The translations under genes were made by a program, and so were the position numbers. A model generated the notes under the pieces. It was given only the letters and a program-made list of their open reading frames with translations. It was not told the DNA's origin and made no database searches. Shown piece by piece: positions 43,486 to 54,695 of a DNA stretch of 64,000 bases. The DNA comes from DASSUW01 sp963844205. GTDB taxonomy: Bacteria; Actinomycetota; Thermoleophilia; Solirubrobacterales; Solirubrobacteraceae. How positions within the stretch are numbered: position 1 is the first letter of the stretch; each line of letters starts with the position of its first letter. The stretch is taken from assembly GCA_963844205.1 (NCBI GenBank), contig CAWJNK010000001.1, positions 1,550,001 through 1,614,000 of the forward strand, written 5' to 3'.

Positions 43486-43980
43486 GTGTGCGTCGTGCTC
43501 GGGCACCGCGAGCCGAGCATCAGCGCCGAGCACCGGATCTCCCACGAGTCGCTCGGGCGGCTGCACCGCGCAGAGTGGATCGCCCAGCGTCGGCCGACGC
43601 TCGCCGTCGTCCTCACCGGCTACACCTCGACCGGTGGACTCTCGGAAGCGGAGCAGATGCGAGCGGCGTGGGGGGTTGCGGACGTGCCCCCGGTGCTCGA
43701 GGTGGCAGGGCGGGACACAGCCGAGAACGCGACGCGGTCGCTGCCGCTCGTGCTGGCGCTCGGCGACGCGCGGCGGGTGACGGTGGTGACGTCCGCCTGG
43801 CACCTGCGCGGGCCATACCACTTCCGGGCGTGACGTCGCCAGGGACTCGACGTCGGCTTCGCGTTCGACTGGCGCGGGCACTGGGGCCGGATGCTGGCGA
43901 ACGAGCTGCGGGGCATGCGCACCGTCCGCGCCGAGAGGCGTCGCGCGCTCGCCGCGATGGCGCTGCCTCGCTTCGAGTGA
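43486..43980 (+). pseudogene. DUF218 (YdcF/SanA-like) protein with in-frame TGA
   Basis: GTG 43486 has GGAGG at good spacing. Reads CVVLGHREPSISAEHRISHE, LAVVLTGYTSTGGLSEAEQM, GRDTAENATRSLPLVLALGD and VTVVTSAWHLRGPYHFRA, all family landmarks, to a TGA at 43831-43833. The same frame continues with RRQGLDVGFAFDWRGHWGRM for 48 more codons to 43980, which looks like the natural C-terminus. CGA to TGA is the simplest explanation. The short product may still fold. Confidence 0.6.
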
Positions 43981-43999
43981 TCCGCAGCTCGCGACGGCC

Positions 44000-44131
44000 A
44001 TGACGCTCCCCTTGCTCTTCCAGCGCGCCGGTATCGACCCCGCCTTCGGCTCCGGTCCGCTGGCCACGGTGGTGCAGGACCTGCTGTCGATCGCCGTCTA
44101 CTTCGCGATCGCCGTGCCGCTGGCGGCCTGA
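44000..44131 (+). pseudogene. MgtE magnesium transporter C-terminal relic
   Basis: 43 codons: LPLLFQRAGIDPAFGSGPLA then TVVQDLLSIAVYFAIAVPLA. This is the last TM region of MgtE (RxGxDPAxxSGP...T..D). All upstream domains are missing. Confidence 0.6.
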
Positions 44132-44187
44132 GCTGCGGGTGACAGCGCGGGACGGCCGATCAGCTCAGGGTCGATCACGTCGATCGT

Positions 44188-44203
44188 TGCGGGAAATCAC
44201 GGT
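44188..44203 (+). promoter_or_regulatory. TRCGG-N5-YACGG motif copy
   Basis: TGCGG GAAAT CACGGT, 35 bp before the GTG of the small protein at 44238. Confidence 0.45.
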
Positions 44204-44237
44204 CGCGCGGCGCCCCGGACTGACCGATCCTGCACCT

Positions 44238-44504
44238 GTGACCGCCGTTGTCATCCAGCACGAGCTCGATCTGCTCCCCGCCATCCACGTCGGCGACGGC
44301 GCACGCGCAGTCGTGCACCGCCGGCATCTCGAAGCAATGCTGTGTGCCGCACAGCTGCAGGAGGCGCTCGACCGCGCCGAGCGGTGGTACGAGCGACGGG
44401 CCGACGCGTTGCGCAGCTTCGACCGGCGCGCCACGGCGACCGTCCGGCGGCTCGTCGCCGATGGTCGGGTCCAGCCGTCGCTGGCCTGGTCGACCTACCC
44501 GTAG
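44238..44504 (+). CDS. small helical protein (88 aa)
   Basis: GTG 44238. VIQHELDLLPAIHVGDGARA then a long helix (EAMLCAAQLQEALDRAERWY, RADALRSFDRRATATVRRLV). No family recognised. Support comes from codon-like composition and a motif copy at the usual distance upstream. Confidence 0.5.
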   Translation: MTAVVIQHELDLLPAIHVGDGARAVVHRRHLEAMLCAAQLQEALDRAERWYERRADALRSFDRRATATVRRLVADGRVQPSLAWSTYP

Positions 44505-44908
44505 CGGGCGGCGTTGCGTATGTCGCGCAGGCGCGGCCGCGCACCGGTGCGCAACACCGCTCCGGAATAGCGTTGCGGGTGCGACCAGCGTGCCGACCCG
44601 CGTGGAGGTGAACCCGAGCTCGGCGGCGCGTCGCCGAACCGCACCCGCTGCACCGCGGGGGTCACGACGGCGGCGACCTCGGCGTCGGGCTCCGACTTCC
44701 ACACCAACTGCTGTGCGCCCACGATCAGCACATCGGCCTCTCCGTCGCGCACAGCGGTCTCCCCACCTCGACGGTCGGATATCGGGGTTCTCCGGTGGAC
44801 CCCCGGACGCTACGCCCGGGTCCGTTCGCCAAGACCGCCGTCCGCCGCAGATCGCGGCAGGGGTAAATACGTCAACGCACCGCACGTACGGGACACCCCG
44901 CGCAACGA
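44505..44908. other. probably decayed stretch
   Basis: A minus-strand ORF (44495-44752) contains RDGEADVLIVGAQQLVWKSE, which could be a fragment of a stress or PAS-type protein, then loses coding character. No complete gene supportable on either strand. Confidence 0.35.
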
Positions 44909-44924
44909 TTCGGCCGACTACGGA
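44909..44924 (+). promoter_or_regulatory. TRCGG-N5-TACGGA motif copy
   Basis: TTCGG CCGAC TACGGA, 35 bp before the zinc-ribbon gene at 44959. Confidence 0.5.
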
Positions 44925-44958
44925 TGTCCACGTCACCGCGTCGCAAGATCATGACGGC

Positions 44959-45126
44959 GTGGATGAGCGACTCGTATGCGAAGCGTGCGGCGTGAAGTGG
45001 TTCGTGCCCGGCGGGCGGCCCGTTCCGGTTGCGCCGCCGCGCTGCGGCTCGTGCGGCGGGGCGCTGGCGCCGCTGGACGCGCCGGCCGGCGAGCCGCCAC
45101 CGGGGTGGGTGGGCGCGGCCGACTGA
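44959..45126 (+). CDS. 55-aa zinc-ribbon protein
   Basis: GTG 44959. DERLVCEACGVKWFVPGG, then VAPPRCGSCGGALAPLD: two CxxC pairs 21 residues apart, a minimal zinc ribbon. Hydrophobic tail ends GWVGAAD. Function unknown; an upstream motif copy makes it a likely island member. Confidence 0.6.
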   Translation: MDERLVCEACGVKWFVPGGRPVPVAPPRCGSCGGALAPLDAPAGEPPPGWVGAAD

Positions 45127-45137
45127 TCGGCGCGCGG

Positions 45138-45329
45138 CTACCGCCCGCGGTGGAGCGCGCGCACGCGCGCGAACGCGGCGGCAACCGCATCCACGCGGCG
45201 GCTCCGCTCGCGGCGCCCGGCATCGCCCGAGGGGCGTGCGGACGCGAACCGCGGTGACGATCCGGGGCCCGCGACGAAACGGCCACCGCCGGTGGGAGCG
45301 ACACGAGAGGACCGGTGGGCGCGAGGCAT
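45138..45329 (-). CDS. possible small basic protein (63 aa)
   Basis: ATG 45329 to TAG 45138 encodes an Arg-rich product ending VDAVAAAFARVRALHRGR. No domain. A motif copy at 45369-45384 lies 40 bp upstream in the correct orientation. Weak call; may be non-coding. Confidence 0.3.
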   Translation of the reverse strand: MPRAHRSSRVAPTGGGRFVAGPGSSPRFASARPSGDAGRRERSRRVDAVAAAFARVRALHRGR

Positions 45330-45368
45330 CGGGCGCGACGATCCTCGCCCACCACCCGCCCGAGTGCA

Positions 45369-45384
45369 TCCGTAGTTTTCCGAG
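45369..45384 (-). promoter_or_regulatory. TRCGG-N5-TACGGA motif copy
   Basis: On the minus strand CTCGG AAAAC TACGGA. It lies between convergent genes, so it only makes sense if the small ORF at 45138-45329 is transcribed. Confidence 0.4.
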
Positions 45385-45413
45385 GGTCGCGGTCGGATGT
45401 CACTTGGCTCGGT

Positions 45414-48171
<2,758 letters not shown>

Positions 48172-48172
48172 G

Positions 48173-48616
48173 TCAACCGCCGGGCAGATCCCGCGCGTGC
48201 CGCACGATCACGACTGGGCACGGCGCGTGATGGGCGCACTGCTGGCTCACGGAGCCGAGTAGGAGCCCCCGGAAGCCTCCGAGGCCGCGCGAGCCGACGA
48301 CCAGGAGCTCGGCGTCCTGCGCCTCTTCGAGCAGCACGCCGCTCGGCGCGCCCTCTCGGACGACCGTCTCGACGTCGACGCCGGCGGCGGCATCCCGCGC
48401 GTCCTCGAGCGCGCGCTCGAGGACCCGGGTCGTCTGGGGCTCCAGCTCGCGGACAAGGCCCGGACCAGGAGGGACCATGGCGCCGCCGTAGGCCGCAACC
48501 GGGACATGCCAGGCGCCGACCATGCGCACGGCGACGCCGCGCAGGCGGGCCTCGTCGAGCGCGAAGCCCAGCGCGGCGTGGGCGCTGGCGGAGCCGTCGA
48601 CGCCGACGACGATCAT
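48173..48616 (-). CDS. universal stress protein, single domain (147 aa)
   Basis: ATG 48616. IVVGVDGSASAHAALGFALD at the N-terminus and LLVVGSRGLGGFRGLLLGSV (G-2x-G-9x-GS) near the end: ATP-binding UspA fold. It lies 2 nt after the CBS gene and 1 nt before the P-type ATPase start, so the three form one minus-strand unit. Confidence 0.9.
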   Translation of the reverse strand: MIVVGVDGSASAHAALGFALDEARLRGVAVRMVGAWHVPVAAYGGAMVPPGPGLVRELEPQTTRVLERALEDARDAAAGVDVETVVREGAPSGVLLEEAQDAELLVVGSRGLGGFRGLLLGSVSQQCAHHAPCPVVIVRHARDLPGG

Positions 48617-48618
48617 CG

Positions 48619-49071
48619 CTACGCCCGCCCCCAGGCGAGCGCTCCGGCGATGTCGATGCTCGAGATCACCGCGGCCGGCCGGCCACCGCTCGTCACGATC
48701 AGATGGGCCGTGTCGTGCTTGTCCATGAGCATGGCCGCCTCCGCCAGCGACGTGCCCGGCTCGACCGTGACGACCTCGGTGCGCGCGGCATCGGCCGCGC
48801 CGTGGCCTTCGATGCCTGCTTCGGCCGCGCGGACGATGTCCATGTCGGAGACCAGGCCCCACACGAAGTGATCGCCGCCCACTTCGTCGGTGGTGATGCC
48901 GGCGACGACGACGGAATGGACGTGATGGGTGGCCATCGTCTGCGCCACGGTCACAAGCGGCGCGTCGGGGGCGCAGCTCATGACGCCGGGGCGCATGACG
49001 TCAGCGACGCTGGCCTTCTCGGAGGCGGGCATCAGGTAGCTGCCGCGATATGGCTGGAGCGACTGGGCCAT
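48619..49071 (-). CDS. CBS-domain pair protein (150 aa)
   Basis: ATG 49071 (ATG 49032 is possible). ASVADVMRPGVMSCAPDAPL and HHVHSVVVAGI, then VWGLVSDMDIVRAAEAG; second copy SLAEAAMLMDKHDTAHLIVT and AVISSIDIAGALA. A nucleotide-sensing pair as in the 30395 gene. Leads the CBS-USP-ATPase unit. Confidence 0.88.
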   Translation of the reverse strand: MAQSLQPYRGSYLMPASEKASVADVMRPGVMSCAPDAPLVTVAQTMATHHVHSVVVAGITTDEVGGDHFVWGLVSDMDIVRAAEAGIEGHGAADAARTEVVTVEPGTSLAEAAMLMDKHDTAHLIVTSGGRPAAVISSIDIAGALAWGRA

Positions 49072-49105
49072 GGCCCGACGCTATCGCCGCTCTTGACCAG
49101 TGCCA

Positions 49106-49122
49106 TCCGTAGCTCTCGCGGT
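49106..49122 (-). promoter_or_regulatory. TACGGA motif copy (left half degenerate)
   Basis: On the minus strand CCGCG AGAGC TACGGAT, 35 bp before the CBS gene and about 60 bp before the divergent USP gene. Confidence 0.45.
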
Positions 49123-49180
49123 GCCGGACCCGTGGTGATCCCCGATGTCGCGCGGCGCCGTCCGGGCTTAGGTTCGAGGC

Positions 49181-50018
49181 ATGTCCGAGACGATCATCGC
49201 CGGCGTCGACCTGGACGCTCCCGACCAGGCGCGCGACGTCGCTCTCGTTCGCGAGCGAGCTTGCGGACCTCACGTCGAGTGACGTCCTCCTCGTCACCGT
49301 CTTCGTTCCGCGCGCAGGCGCGTTGAGCAGGCAGATCGAGCGCTGCCGTAAGCAGCTCGCGACGTTCGCGGGCCGGCCGGTCGAGACGATGGCGATCGCC
49401 GGCAGCTCGCCGGCCCGGGCGCTCCACGAGCTGGCCGATCAGCGACGGCCGCGCGCGGTCGTGATCGGATCGAGCCGCGCTGGCGCCATCGGTGTCAGCA
49501 GCCTCGGCTCGGTAGCCGAGCTGCTGCTGCACGGCGGCGGCGCCCCGGTAGCGGTGGTGCCGAATGACTTCACGCCGCCGACCGGGCGCACGATCGACAT
49601 CGGCGTCGCCTATGGCGTGACGCCCGAGTCCGACGACGCCGTCCGCGTGGCGGTCGACCTCACACAGCGCGCCGGTGCGCGACTGACGGTGCTGACCGTC
49701 CATGAGCCGGCGCCCCATGACGAGATGCCCGAGCGGCGCCCCGGCGAGCACCTCGAACGGGCACTCAGCGGCGCGGAGGCCGAGCGCGTCGAACTGACCG
49801 GCGACCCCGCCCCGGCGCTGGCGACCGCCTCCGCCGGGCTCGACCTGCTGATCACCGGCTCACGATCCTACGGCCCGCTGGGCGCCGTTCTGCTCGGCGC
49901 TGTGACCCACCGGCTCGTCTACGCCGCCCGCTGCCCGATGATGGTCGTCCCCAGGACCCGCGACGCCGCGATGGCCGTTGCCCTGATCGGCGGCATGGAA
50001 GCCGCGATCGACGGCTGA
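49181..50018 (+). CDS. tandem universal stress protein, frameshifted
   Basis: ATG 49181 gives SETIIAGVDLDAPDQARD, then stops early. The next frame supplies SLSFASELADLTSSDVLLVT and runs on to 50018. One surplus base between about 49225 and 49245 explains the break. Domain 2 has IDIGVAYGVTPESDDAVRVA and LLITGSRSYGPLGAVLLGAV with the nucleotide motif. Domain 1 is short and lacks a clear nucleotide motif. As deposited, only the region from the TTG at 49323 is continuous. Confidence 0.75.
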
Positions 50019-50045
50019 CGAACTGCGCGAACACGGTCGGCGGTC

Positions 50046-50061
50046 ACCGCAGAAATCGCCA
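50046..50061 (-). promoter_or_regulatory. TRCGG-like motif copy before kinase gene
   Basis: On the minus strand TGGCG ATTTC TGCGGT, 32 bp before the histidine kinase start. Two mismatches in the left half. Confidence 0.35.
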
Positions 50062-50093
50062 GAAACCATCCGCGCGGGCTTAGAGTCCTCGGA

Positions 50094-51840
50094 ATGCAGG
50101 ACACGGCCCTGCGGACGCTGATCGCGCTCGGTAACTCCGTGCTTGAGGAATCCGAGCTCGAGCTGGTGTTCGAGCGCGTGATTGAGGCGGCGCGCGAGCT
50201 CACCGGCGCGCGCTACGCCGCGCTGGGCGTGCTGGACGGCCGCCGGGAGCGGCTGGAGCGCTTCCTGACGACCGGGATCGACAACGATACGCGCGAGATG
50301 CTCGGCGACCCGCCGAGCGGCCACGGGGTTCTCGGCGAGCTGATCCGCAACCCGGAGCCGCTGCGGCTGCCCGACGTGGGTGGCCATCCCCGGTCGTACG
50401 GGTTCCCGATCGGCCACCCGCCGATGGAGACCTTCCTGGGTGTCCCGATCCTGGTCGGCGGCCAGGCGTGGGGCAACCTCTACCTCACGGAGAAGGACGG
50501 CGGGGAGTTCACGGACGACGACGAGCAGGCCGTCGTCATGCTCGCCCGCTACGCCGCGATCGCGATCGACAACGCACGCCGGCTCGAGCAGCTGAGCGGG
50601 CGCCGCGACGAGCTCGAGCGGTCGCTCGCGGCCATGCGCGCCACGAACGAGATCTCGCGTGCGCTCGCCGGCGAGACCGACCTCGGGGTCGTGCTCGAGC
50701 TGATCGCCAAGCGCGGACGGGCGCTGGTCGGCGCCAGCGCACTCCTCATCGAGCTCGTCACCGGCGACCGGCTGACCGTGGCCGCCGTCGCCGGCGACGT
50801 CGACCGGGCGATCGTCGGAAGCGAGATCGAGCCGGCGAGGACGGTGGCGGGCCGGGTCCTGGAGACGCGCCGGCCGCAGCGGCTGAACGACGAGCTCAAT
50901 CGCGCGCGCTTCAACGAGACGGGCCTGGGTCACCTCGGACTGCAGGCGGGCAGCCGGGCTCTTCGTCCCACTCGTGTTCCGGACCGAGACGCCCGGCGTG
51001 CTCGTCGCGCTCCATCCGCCCGGTGGAGCCGACTTCAGCGACGAGGACGAGCGGCTGCTGACGTCGTTCGCGACCAGCGCGGCGAGCGCCGTGGTCACCG
51101 CGCGCTCGGTTGGCACGGAACAGCTGCTCGCGCGCGAGGCGGCGACGGAGGACGAGCGCCGCAGATGGGCTCGGGAGCTGCACGACGAGACGCTCCAGGG
51201 CCTCGGAGCCCTGCGCCTGTCGCTGGCCGCCACCCGCCGGGCCACGGATCCCGACGCCTGGCGAGCCGCGCTCGACGACGCCGTCGCCCAGCTCGACACC
51301 GAGATCGCGAACGTGCGCGGGATCATCTCGGACGTTCGCCCGGCGGCGCTCGACGAGCTCGGTACGGGGGCGGCGGTGGAGGCCCTGGCCGATCGGTTCC
51401 GCAGCCGCGGGATCGACGTGACGCTGCGCGTCGACCTCGACTACGAGGCCGGCAGGGCCGAGATACGCCATGACGACGAGCTGGAGACGGCGCTCTACCG
51501 GATCACGCAGGAGGCGATGACGAACGCCCTCAAGCACTCCGGCGCCGAGTCACTGAGCATCGAGATCATGGAAGCGGACGGCCACATCGACATCCGTGTC
51601 CGCGACGAGGGTCGAGGCTACGACCCGTCCGAGCACACCGGCGGCTTCGGGATGCTCGGGATGCGCGAGCGCGTCGAGCTGCTCGGCGGACGACTGACGG
51701 TCGACACCGCGCCCGGAGCGGGCACCACGGTCTCGGCACGGCTGCCGGTGCGCCGCCGCCCGTCCGCGAACGGCGTCGACCGGTCGCTGGCCTCCACGAC
51801 GGCGTGGCCCAGCCGATCGGCGTCGTCCAGGCGGACGTAG
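50094..51840 (+). CDS. two-GAF sensor histidine kinase (DosS-like), one frameshift
   Basis: GAF1 (about 15-165: LELVFERVIEAARELTGARY, ETFLGVPILVGGQAWGNLYL) and GAF2 (about 195-340) precede HisKA_3 (RRRWARELHDETLQGLGALR, phospho-His in ELHDE) and HATPase_c (ALYRITQEAMTNALKHSGAE; IRVRDEGRGYDPSEHTGGFG; GMLGMRERVELLGGRLTVD). This is the DosS/DosT layout that senses redox or gases through GAF1. A surplus base at 50952-50961 (AGCCGGGCTC) breaks the frame inside GAF2; removing it gives GLQAGSGLFVPLVFRTETPG. The natural end is near 51755; the open frame runs on to 51840. Confidence 0.85.
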
Positions 51841-52172
51841 TCGGCCGCGCCGGCCTCGCGCGCCCGCGCGACATATGCAGGGTGGTCGTGCATGCCGACC
51901 ACGATGAACGCGCTCTGCGGAGCGGCGGCGACGATCGCGGGAAGCCCAGCTATGCCGTCGGATCCGAGCACCGACTCGTCGACGACCACCACGGTGGGCG
52001 ACATGTTCGCGAGCAACCGCGCGAGATCCTCCGCGCTCGCCGTTGCGGCGAGCGGCTCGACGCCCGGCTCCAACTGGAAGACGCTCCAGAGGGCCGTTCG
52101 GATGGCCTCGTGGCGGGCGGCAATGAAGACGGAGACCGGGGCCTCAGGGATGTGGGTCGGGTGCGCGGTCAT
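51618..52172 (-). CDS. degenerate receiver-domain protein
   Basis: Start uncertain (ATG 52172, 52184 or 52208). VSVFIAARHEAIRTALWSVF replaces the usual DDH acidic pocket. TVVVVDESVLGSDGI keeps a phospho-acceptor-like Asp, AAPQSAFIVVGMHDHPAYVA and GAADYVRLDDADRLGHAVVE show the rest of the receiver fold but without the conserved Lys. No HTH. It is likely a phosphorylation-independent receiver. Its 3' end runs about 220 bp antisense into the kinase gene; real coding probably ends near residue 130. Confidence 0.6.
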   Translation of the reverse strand: MTAHPTHIPEAPVSVFIAARHEAIRTALWSVFQLEPGVEPLAATASAEDLARLLANMSPTVVVVDESVLGSDGIAGLPAIVAAAPQSAFIVVGMHDHPAYVARAREAGAADYVRLDDADRLGHAVVEASDRSTPFADGRRRTGSRAETVVPAPGAVSTVSRPPSSSTRSRIPSIPKPPVCSDGS

Positions 52173-52241
52173 CTCGACAAGCATCGACCGGCGCGGCGCG
52201 CGGCTCATCAGGGTCTGCGGCTGAACCGGCGCCCGTAGGAG

Positions 52242-52640
52242 CTACGGAACCGCGTTCACGACCGCCTCGACGGCTGCGCTCACCTCGGGGGTCAGACCGG
52301 TGCCGGCTTCGAACCGCTCGCCTTCGATCCCGTACACGGTCATACGCGCGGGCAGCCGGCCCAGCGCGCGGGCCAGCTCGACCGCCTCGGCCAGTCCGAC
52401 TGCGTGGGTCGACGTCGAGCTCCTCAGCGCCGCCGGAAGCGGCTCGGCGGCGTCGAAGCGGTGGATCGTGCCCGGCGCGGCGCCGGATCGCACGGCGTCG
52501 ATGATCACCACCGACTCGGCGCCGTCCCAGACGTCGAGCAGTGCCAGCGAGTCGCCCTCGTGCTCGACGCCATGGAGGCGTCGGGCCGCGATCAGGCCGG
52601 CGGCGTCGTCACCACGTGCGGCGTTGCCGAGCCCGATCAC
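52242..52640 (-). CDS. hydrogenase maturation protease
   Basis: 132 aa from GTG 52640, overlapping the large-subunit stop as GTGA. VIGLGNAARGDDAAGLIAAR has the GxGNxxxxDDxxG motif with the nickel-binding Asp. LLDVWDGAESVVIIDAVRSG and SSTSTHAVGLAEAVELARAL supply the second Asp and the His. It cuts the C-terminal peptide of the large subunit after nickel insertion. Last gene of the hydrogenase operon. Confidence 0.88.
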   Translation of the reverse strand: MIGLGNAARGDDAAGLIAARRLHGVEHEGDSLALLDVWDGAESVVIIDAVRSGAAPGTIHRFDAAEPLPAALRSSTSTHAVGLAEAVELARALGRLPARMTVYGIEGERFEAGTGLTPEVSAAVEAVVNAVP

Positions 52641-53935
52641 GAGCGCTCGACGTCGAGCGTCAGGAAGTGCGTCGCGCACGAGATGCACGGGTCGTGGTTG
52701 CGGATCGCCTGCTCGCAGCGGTGGCGCAGCTCGTCGTCGGGTAGGCGGACGTGGCGCTGGACGAAGGCGCGCAGGTCGTGCTCGATGGCGAGCTGGTTCT
52801 GGGAGGTCGGCGGGACAATGCGGGCGTCGAGGATCGTCCCGTCATCGTCGAGCTCGTAGCGATGCCAGAGCAGGCCGCGCGGCGCCTCGCTGACGCCGAA
52901 CCCGACGCCGGCGCGCACCTCGAGTTCGACCGCAGGCCGGTCGGGCGGGTCGTAGGCGGCGATGATCCGCAGCGCCTCGTCGCAGGCATAGAGCATCTCG
53001 ACGCTGCGCACGACGATGCTCTGGAACGGGTTGCGGCAGCTCGGGCCGACGCCGGCGGCGAGCGCCGCCTCGCGCGCCACCGCCGGCAGCGCGTCGAAGT
53101 TGAGGTTGAAGCGCGCGAGCGGGCCGGCGAGGTAGGCGCCGCGGCCGCGGATGCGGGCGTGCAGCGCGTTCGAGTGGGCGACCGGCTCCTCCACGAACCA
53201 GTCGTCCCACTGGCTCGGCGCGATGTCGAGTCCGCCGCTCGAGACGATCCGGCCGCGGTCGATCGGGTACTCGCCGTCGACCCGGAGGGCGACGAGCTCG
53301 TGGTCGTGCTCGAAGTCCGGAAACGGCAGCGTCCCGGTCCAGCGCACGGTCTCGAGCGCCGCCTCGCGCGCCCGCTCGAGCTGCTCCACCAGCGGCTGCA
53401 GCTCGGCGCGCGTGGGCGCCCGGTAGAAGCCGCCGACGCGCACGTTGATCGGGTGGATCTCGCGCCCGCCCACGACCGCCATCAGTGCGTTGCCGACCTT
53501 CTTCATCATCAGGCCGCGCTCGACGATCTCTCGGTGGTCGGCGGCCATGGCGATGCCGCTCTCGTAGCCGAGGAAGTCGGGCGCGTGCAGCAGGTGGATG
53601 TGGAGCGCGTGGCTCTCGATCCACTCGCCGCAGTAGAGCAGCCGCCGCAGCTCGCGGATCGGGCCGTCGTCGACGGCCACCCCACAGACGTCCTCCATCG
53701 CCCGCATGGCGCTCGTCTGGTACGCGACCGGGCAGATGCCGCAGATGCGCGCCGCGATGTCGGGCGCCTCGGTGAACGCGCGGCCGCGCAGGAACGCCTC
53801 GAAGAAGCGCGGCGGCTCGTAGATCCGCAGCTGCACGTCTTCGACGGTGTCGCCGTCGATCCGCACGTGCATGGCGCCCTCGCCCTCGACGCGGGCGAGC
53901 ACGTCGACGTTCAGCGTGCGCCTAGCCGTGCTCAT
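52637..53935 (-). CDS. [NiFe] hydrogenase large (catalytic) subunit, group 3b
   Basis: 432 aa. L1 motif AARICGICPVAYQTSAMRAM (CxxC with Tyr/Thr in place of the usual His, as in group 3b) and C-terminal L2 DPCISCATHFLTLDVERS with the DPCxxCxxH nickel ligands. The residues after His are the peptide removed by the protease. Group 3b enzymes are cytoplasmic NADP-linked, can evolve or oxidise H2, and may reduce sulfur. Overlaps the small subunit by 14 nt. Confidence 0.93.
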   Translation of the reverse strand: MSTARRTLNVDVLARVEGEGAMHVRIDGDTVEDVQLRIYEPPRFFEAFLRGRAFTEAPDIAARICGICPVAYQTSAMRAMEDVCGVAVDDGPIRELRRLLYCGEWIESHALHIHLLHAPDFLGYESGIAMAADHREIVERGLMMKKVGNALMAVVGGREIHPINVRVGGFYRAPTRAELQPLVEQLERAREAALETVRWTGTLPFPDFEHDHELVALRVDGEYPIDRGRIVSSGGLDIAPSQWDDWFVEEPVAHSNALHARIRGRGAYLAGPLARFNLNFDALPAVAREAALAAGVGPSCRNPFQSIVVRSVEMLYACDEALRIIAAYDPPDRPAVELEVRAGVGFGVSEAPRGLLWHRYELDDDGTILDARIVPPTSQNQLAIEHDLRAFVQRHVRLPDDELRHRCEQAIRNHDPCISCATHFLTLDVERS

Positions 53936-54695
53936 GCGCCTCGCTCTCCTCGCGGAACGGCGCGGCGCCAGCGTTGAAGGTGCGGTAGACGCGCACCAGG
54001 TCGCGTTCCTCGGACCCGAGCTCGGCCATCCGCGCGCTCAGCGCCGCGGTGTTCGGGGTCTCCATCGGGCCGAAGCAGCCGTAGCAGCCGCGGTCGTAGG
54101 CCGGGCAGAGGGCGCCGCAGCCGGTGTGGGTGACGGGGCCCAGGCACGGCGTCCCGTGGGCGACCATCACGCAGACGGTGCCGCGCCGCTTGCAGTCGAT
54201 GCACACGCTGTGCTCGCGTATGCGGGGAGCGCGGCGGTGCAGATGGGCGCCGATCACCTCGAGCAGCTGCCGCTTGTCGATCGGGCAGCCGCGCAGCTCG
54301 AAGTCGACCGGCACGTGAGCGGCGATCGGCGTCGACGTCGCCAGCGTCGAGATGTACTCCGGCCGCGCGTAGACGATCGACACGAAGTCCTCGACGTCGG
54401 CGAAGTTGCGCAGCGCCTGGATCCCGCCCGCCGTCGCGCACGCGCCGATCGTGATCAGGGCGCGCGAGGCGCGGCGGACCTGCTGGATCCGCTCGGCGTC
54501 GCCCGCGGTGGTGATCGACCCCTCGACGAGCGACACGTCGTAGGGCCCCTCGACCATCGCGCGCGAGGCCTCCGGGAAGTAGGCGATCTCGACCTCGCCG
54601 GCGAGCGCGAGCAGCTCGTCCTCGCAGTCGAGCACGGTCAGCTGGCAGCCGTCGCAGGAGGCGAACTTCCAGACCGCCAGTGTCGGCCGGGTCAC
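53922..54695 (-). CDS. [NiFe] hydrogenase small subunit, group 3b
   Basis: 257 aa from GTG 54695 (GTGA overlap). WKFASCDGCQLTVLDCEDEL gives the proximal cluster CxxC; LITIGACATAGGIQALRNF a second Cys; then VCIDCKRRGTVCVMVAHGTP, CLGPVTHTGCGALCPAYDRG and CYGC complete three FeS clusters. No Tat signal, as expected for a cytoplasmic group 3 enzyme. Confidence 0.92.
   Translation of the reverse strand: MTRPTLAVWKFASCDGCQLTVLDCEDELLALAGEVEIAYFPEASRAMVEGPYDVSLVEGSITTAGDAERIQQVRRASRALITIGACATAGGIQALRNFADVEDFVSIVYARPEYISTLATSTPIAAHVPVDFELRGCPIDKRQLLEVIGAHLHRRAPRIREHSVCIDCKRRGTVCVMVAHGTPCLGPVTHTGCGALCPAYDRGCYGCFGPMETPNTAALSARMAELGSEERDLVRVYRTFNAGAAPFREESEAHEHG

Noticed and set aside
43831..43833. In-frame TGA read as selenocysteine in the DUF218 gene
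   Set aside because: No SECIS-like element was recognised, DUF218 proteins have no known Sec position, and the surrounding genes are also damaged.
52233..52247. CCGTAG-GAG-CTACGG as another operator copy
   Set aside because: It is an inverted repeat at the stop codon of the hydrogenase protease gene, not a direct repeat before a start; more likely a terminator element.
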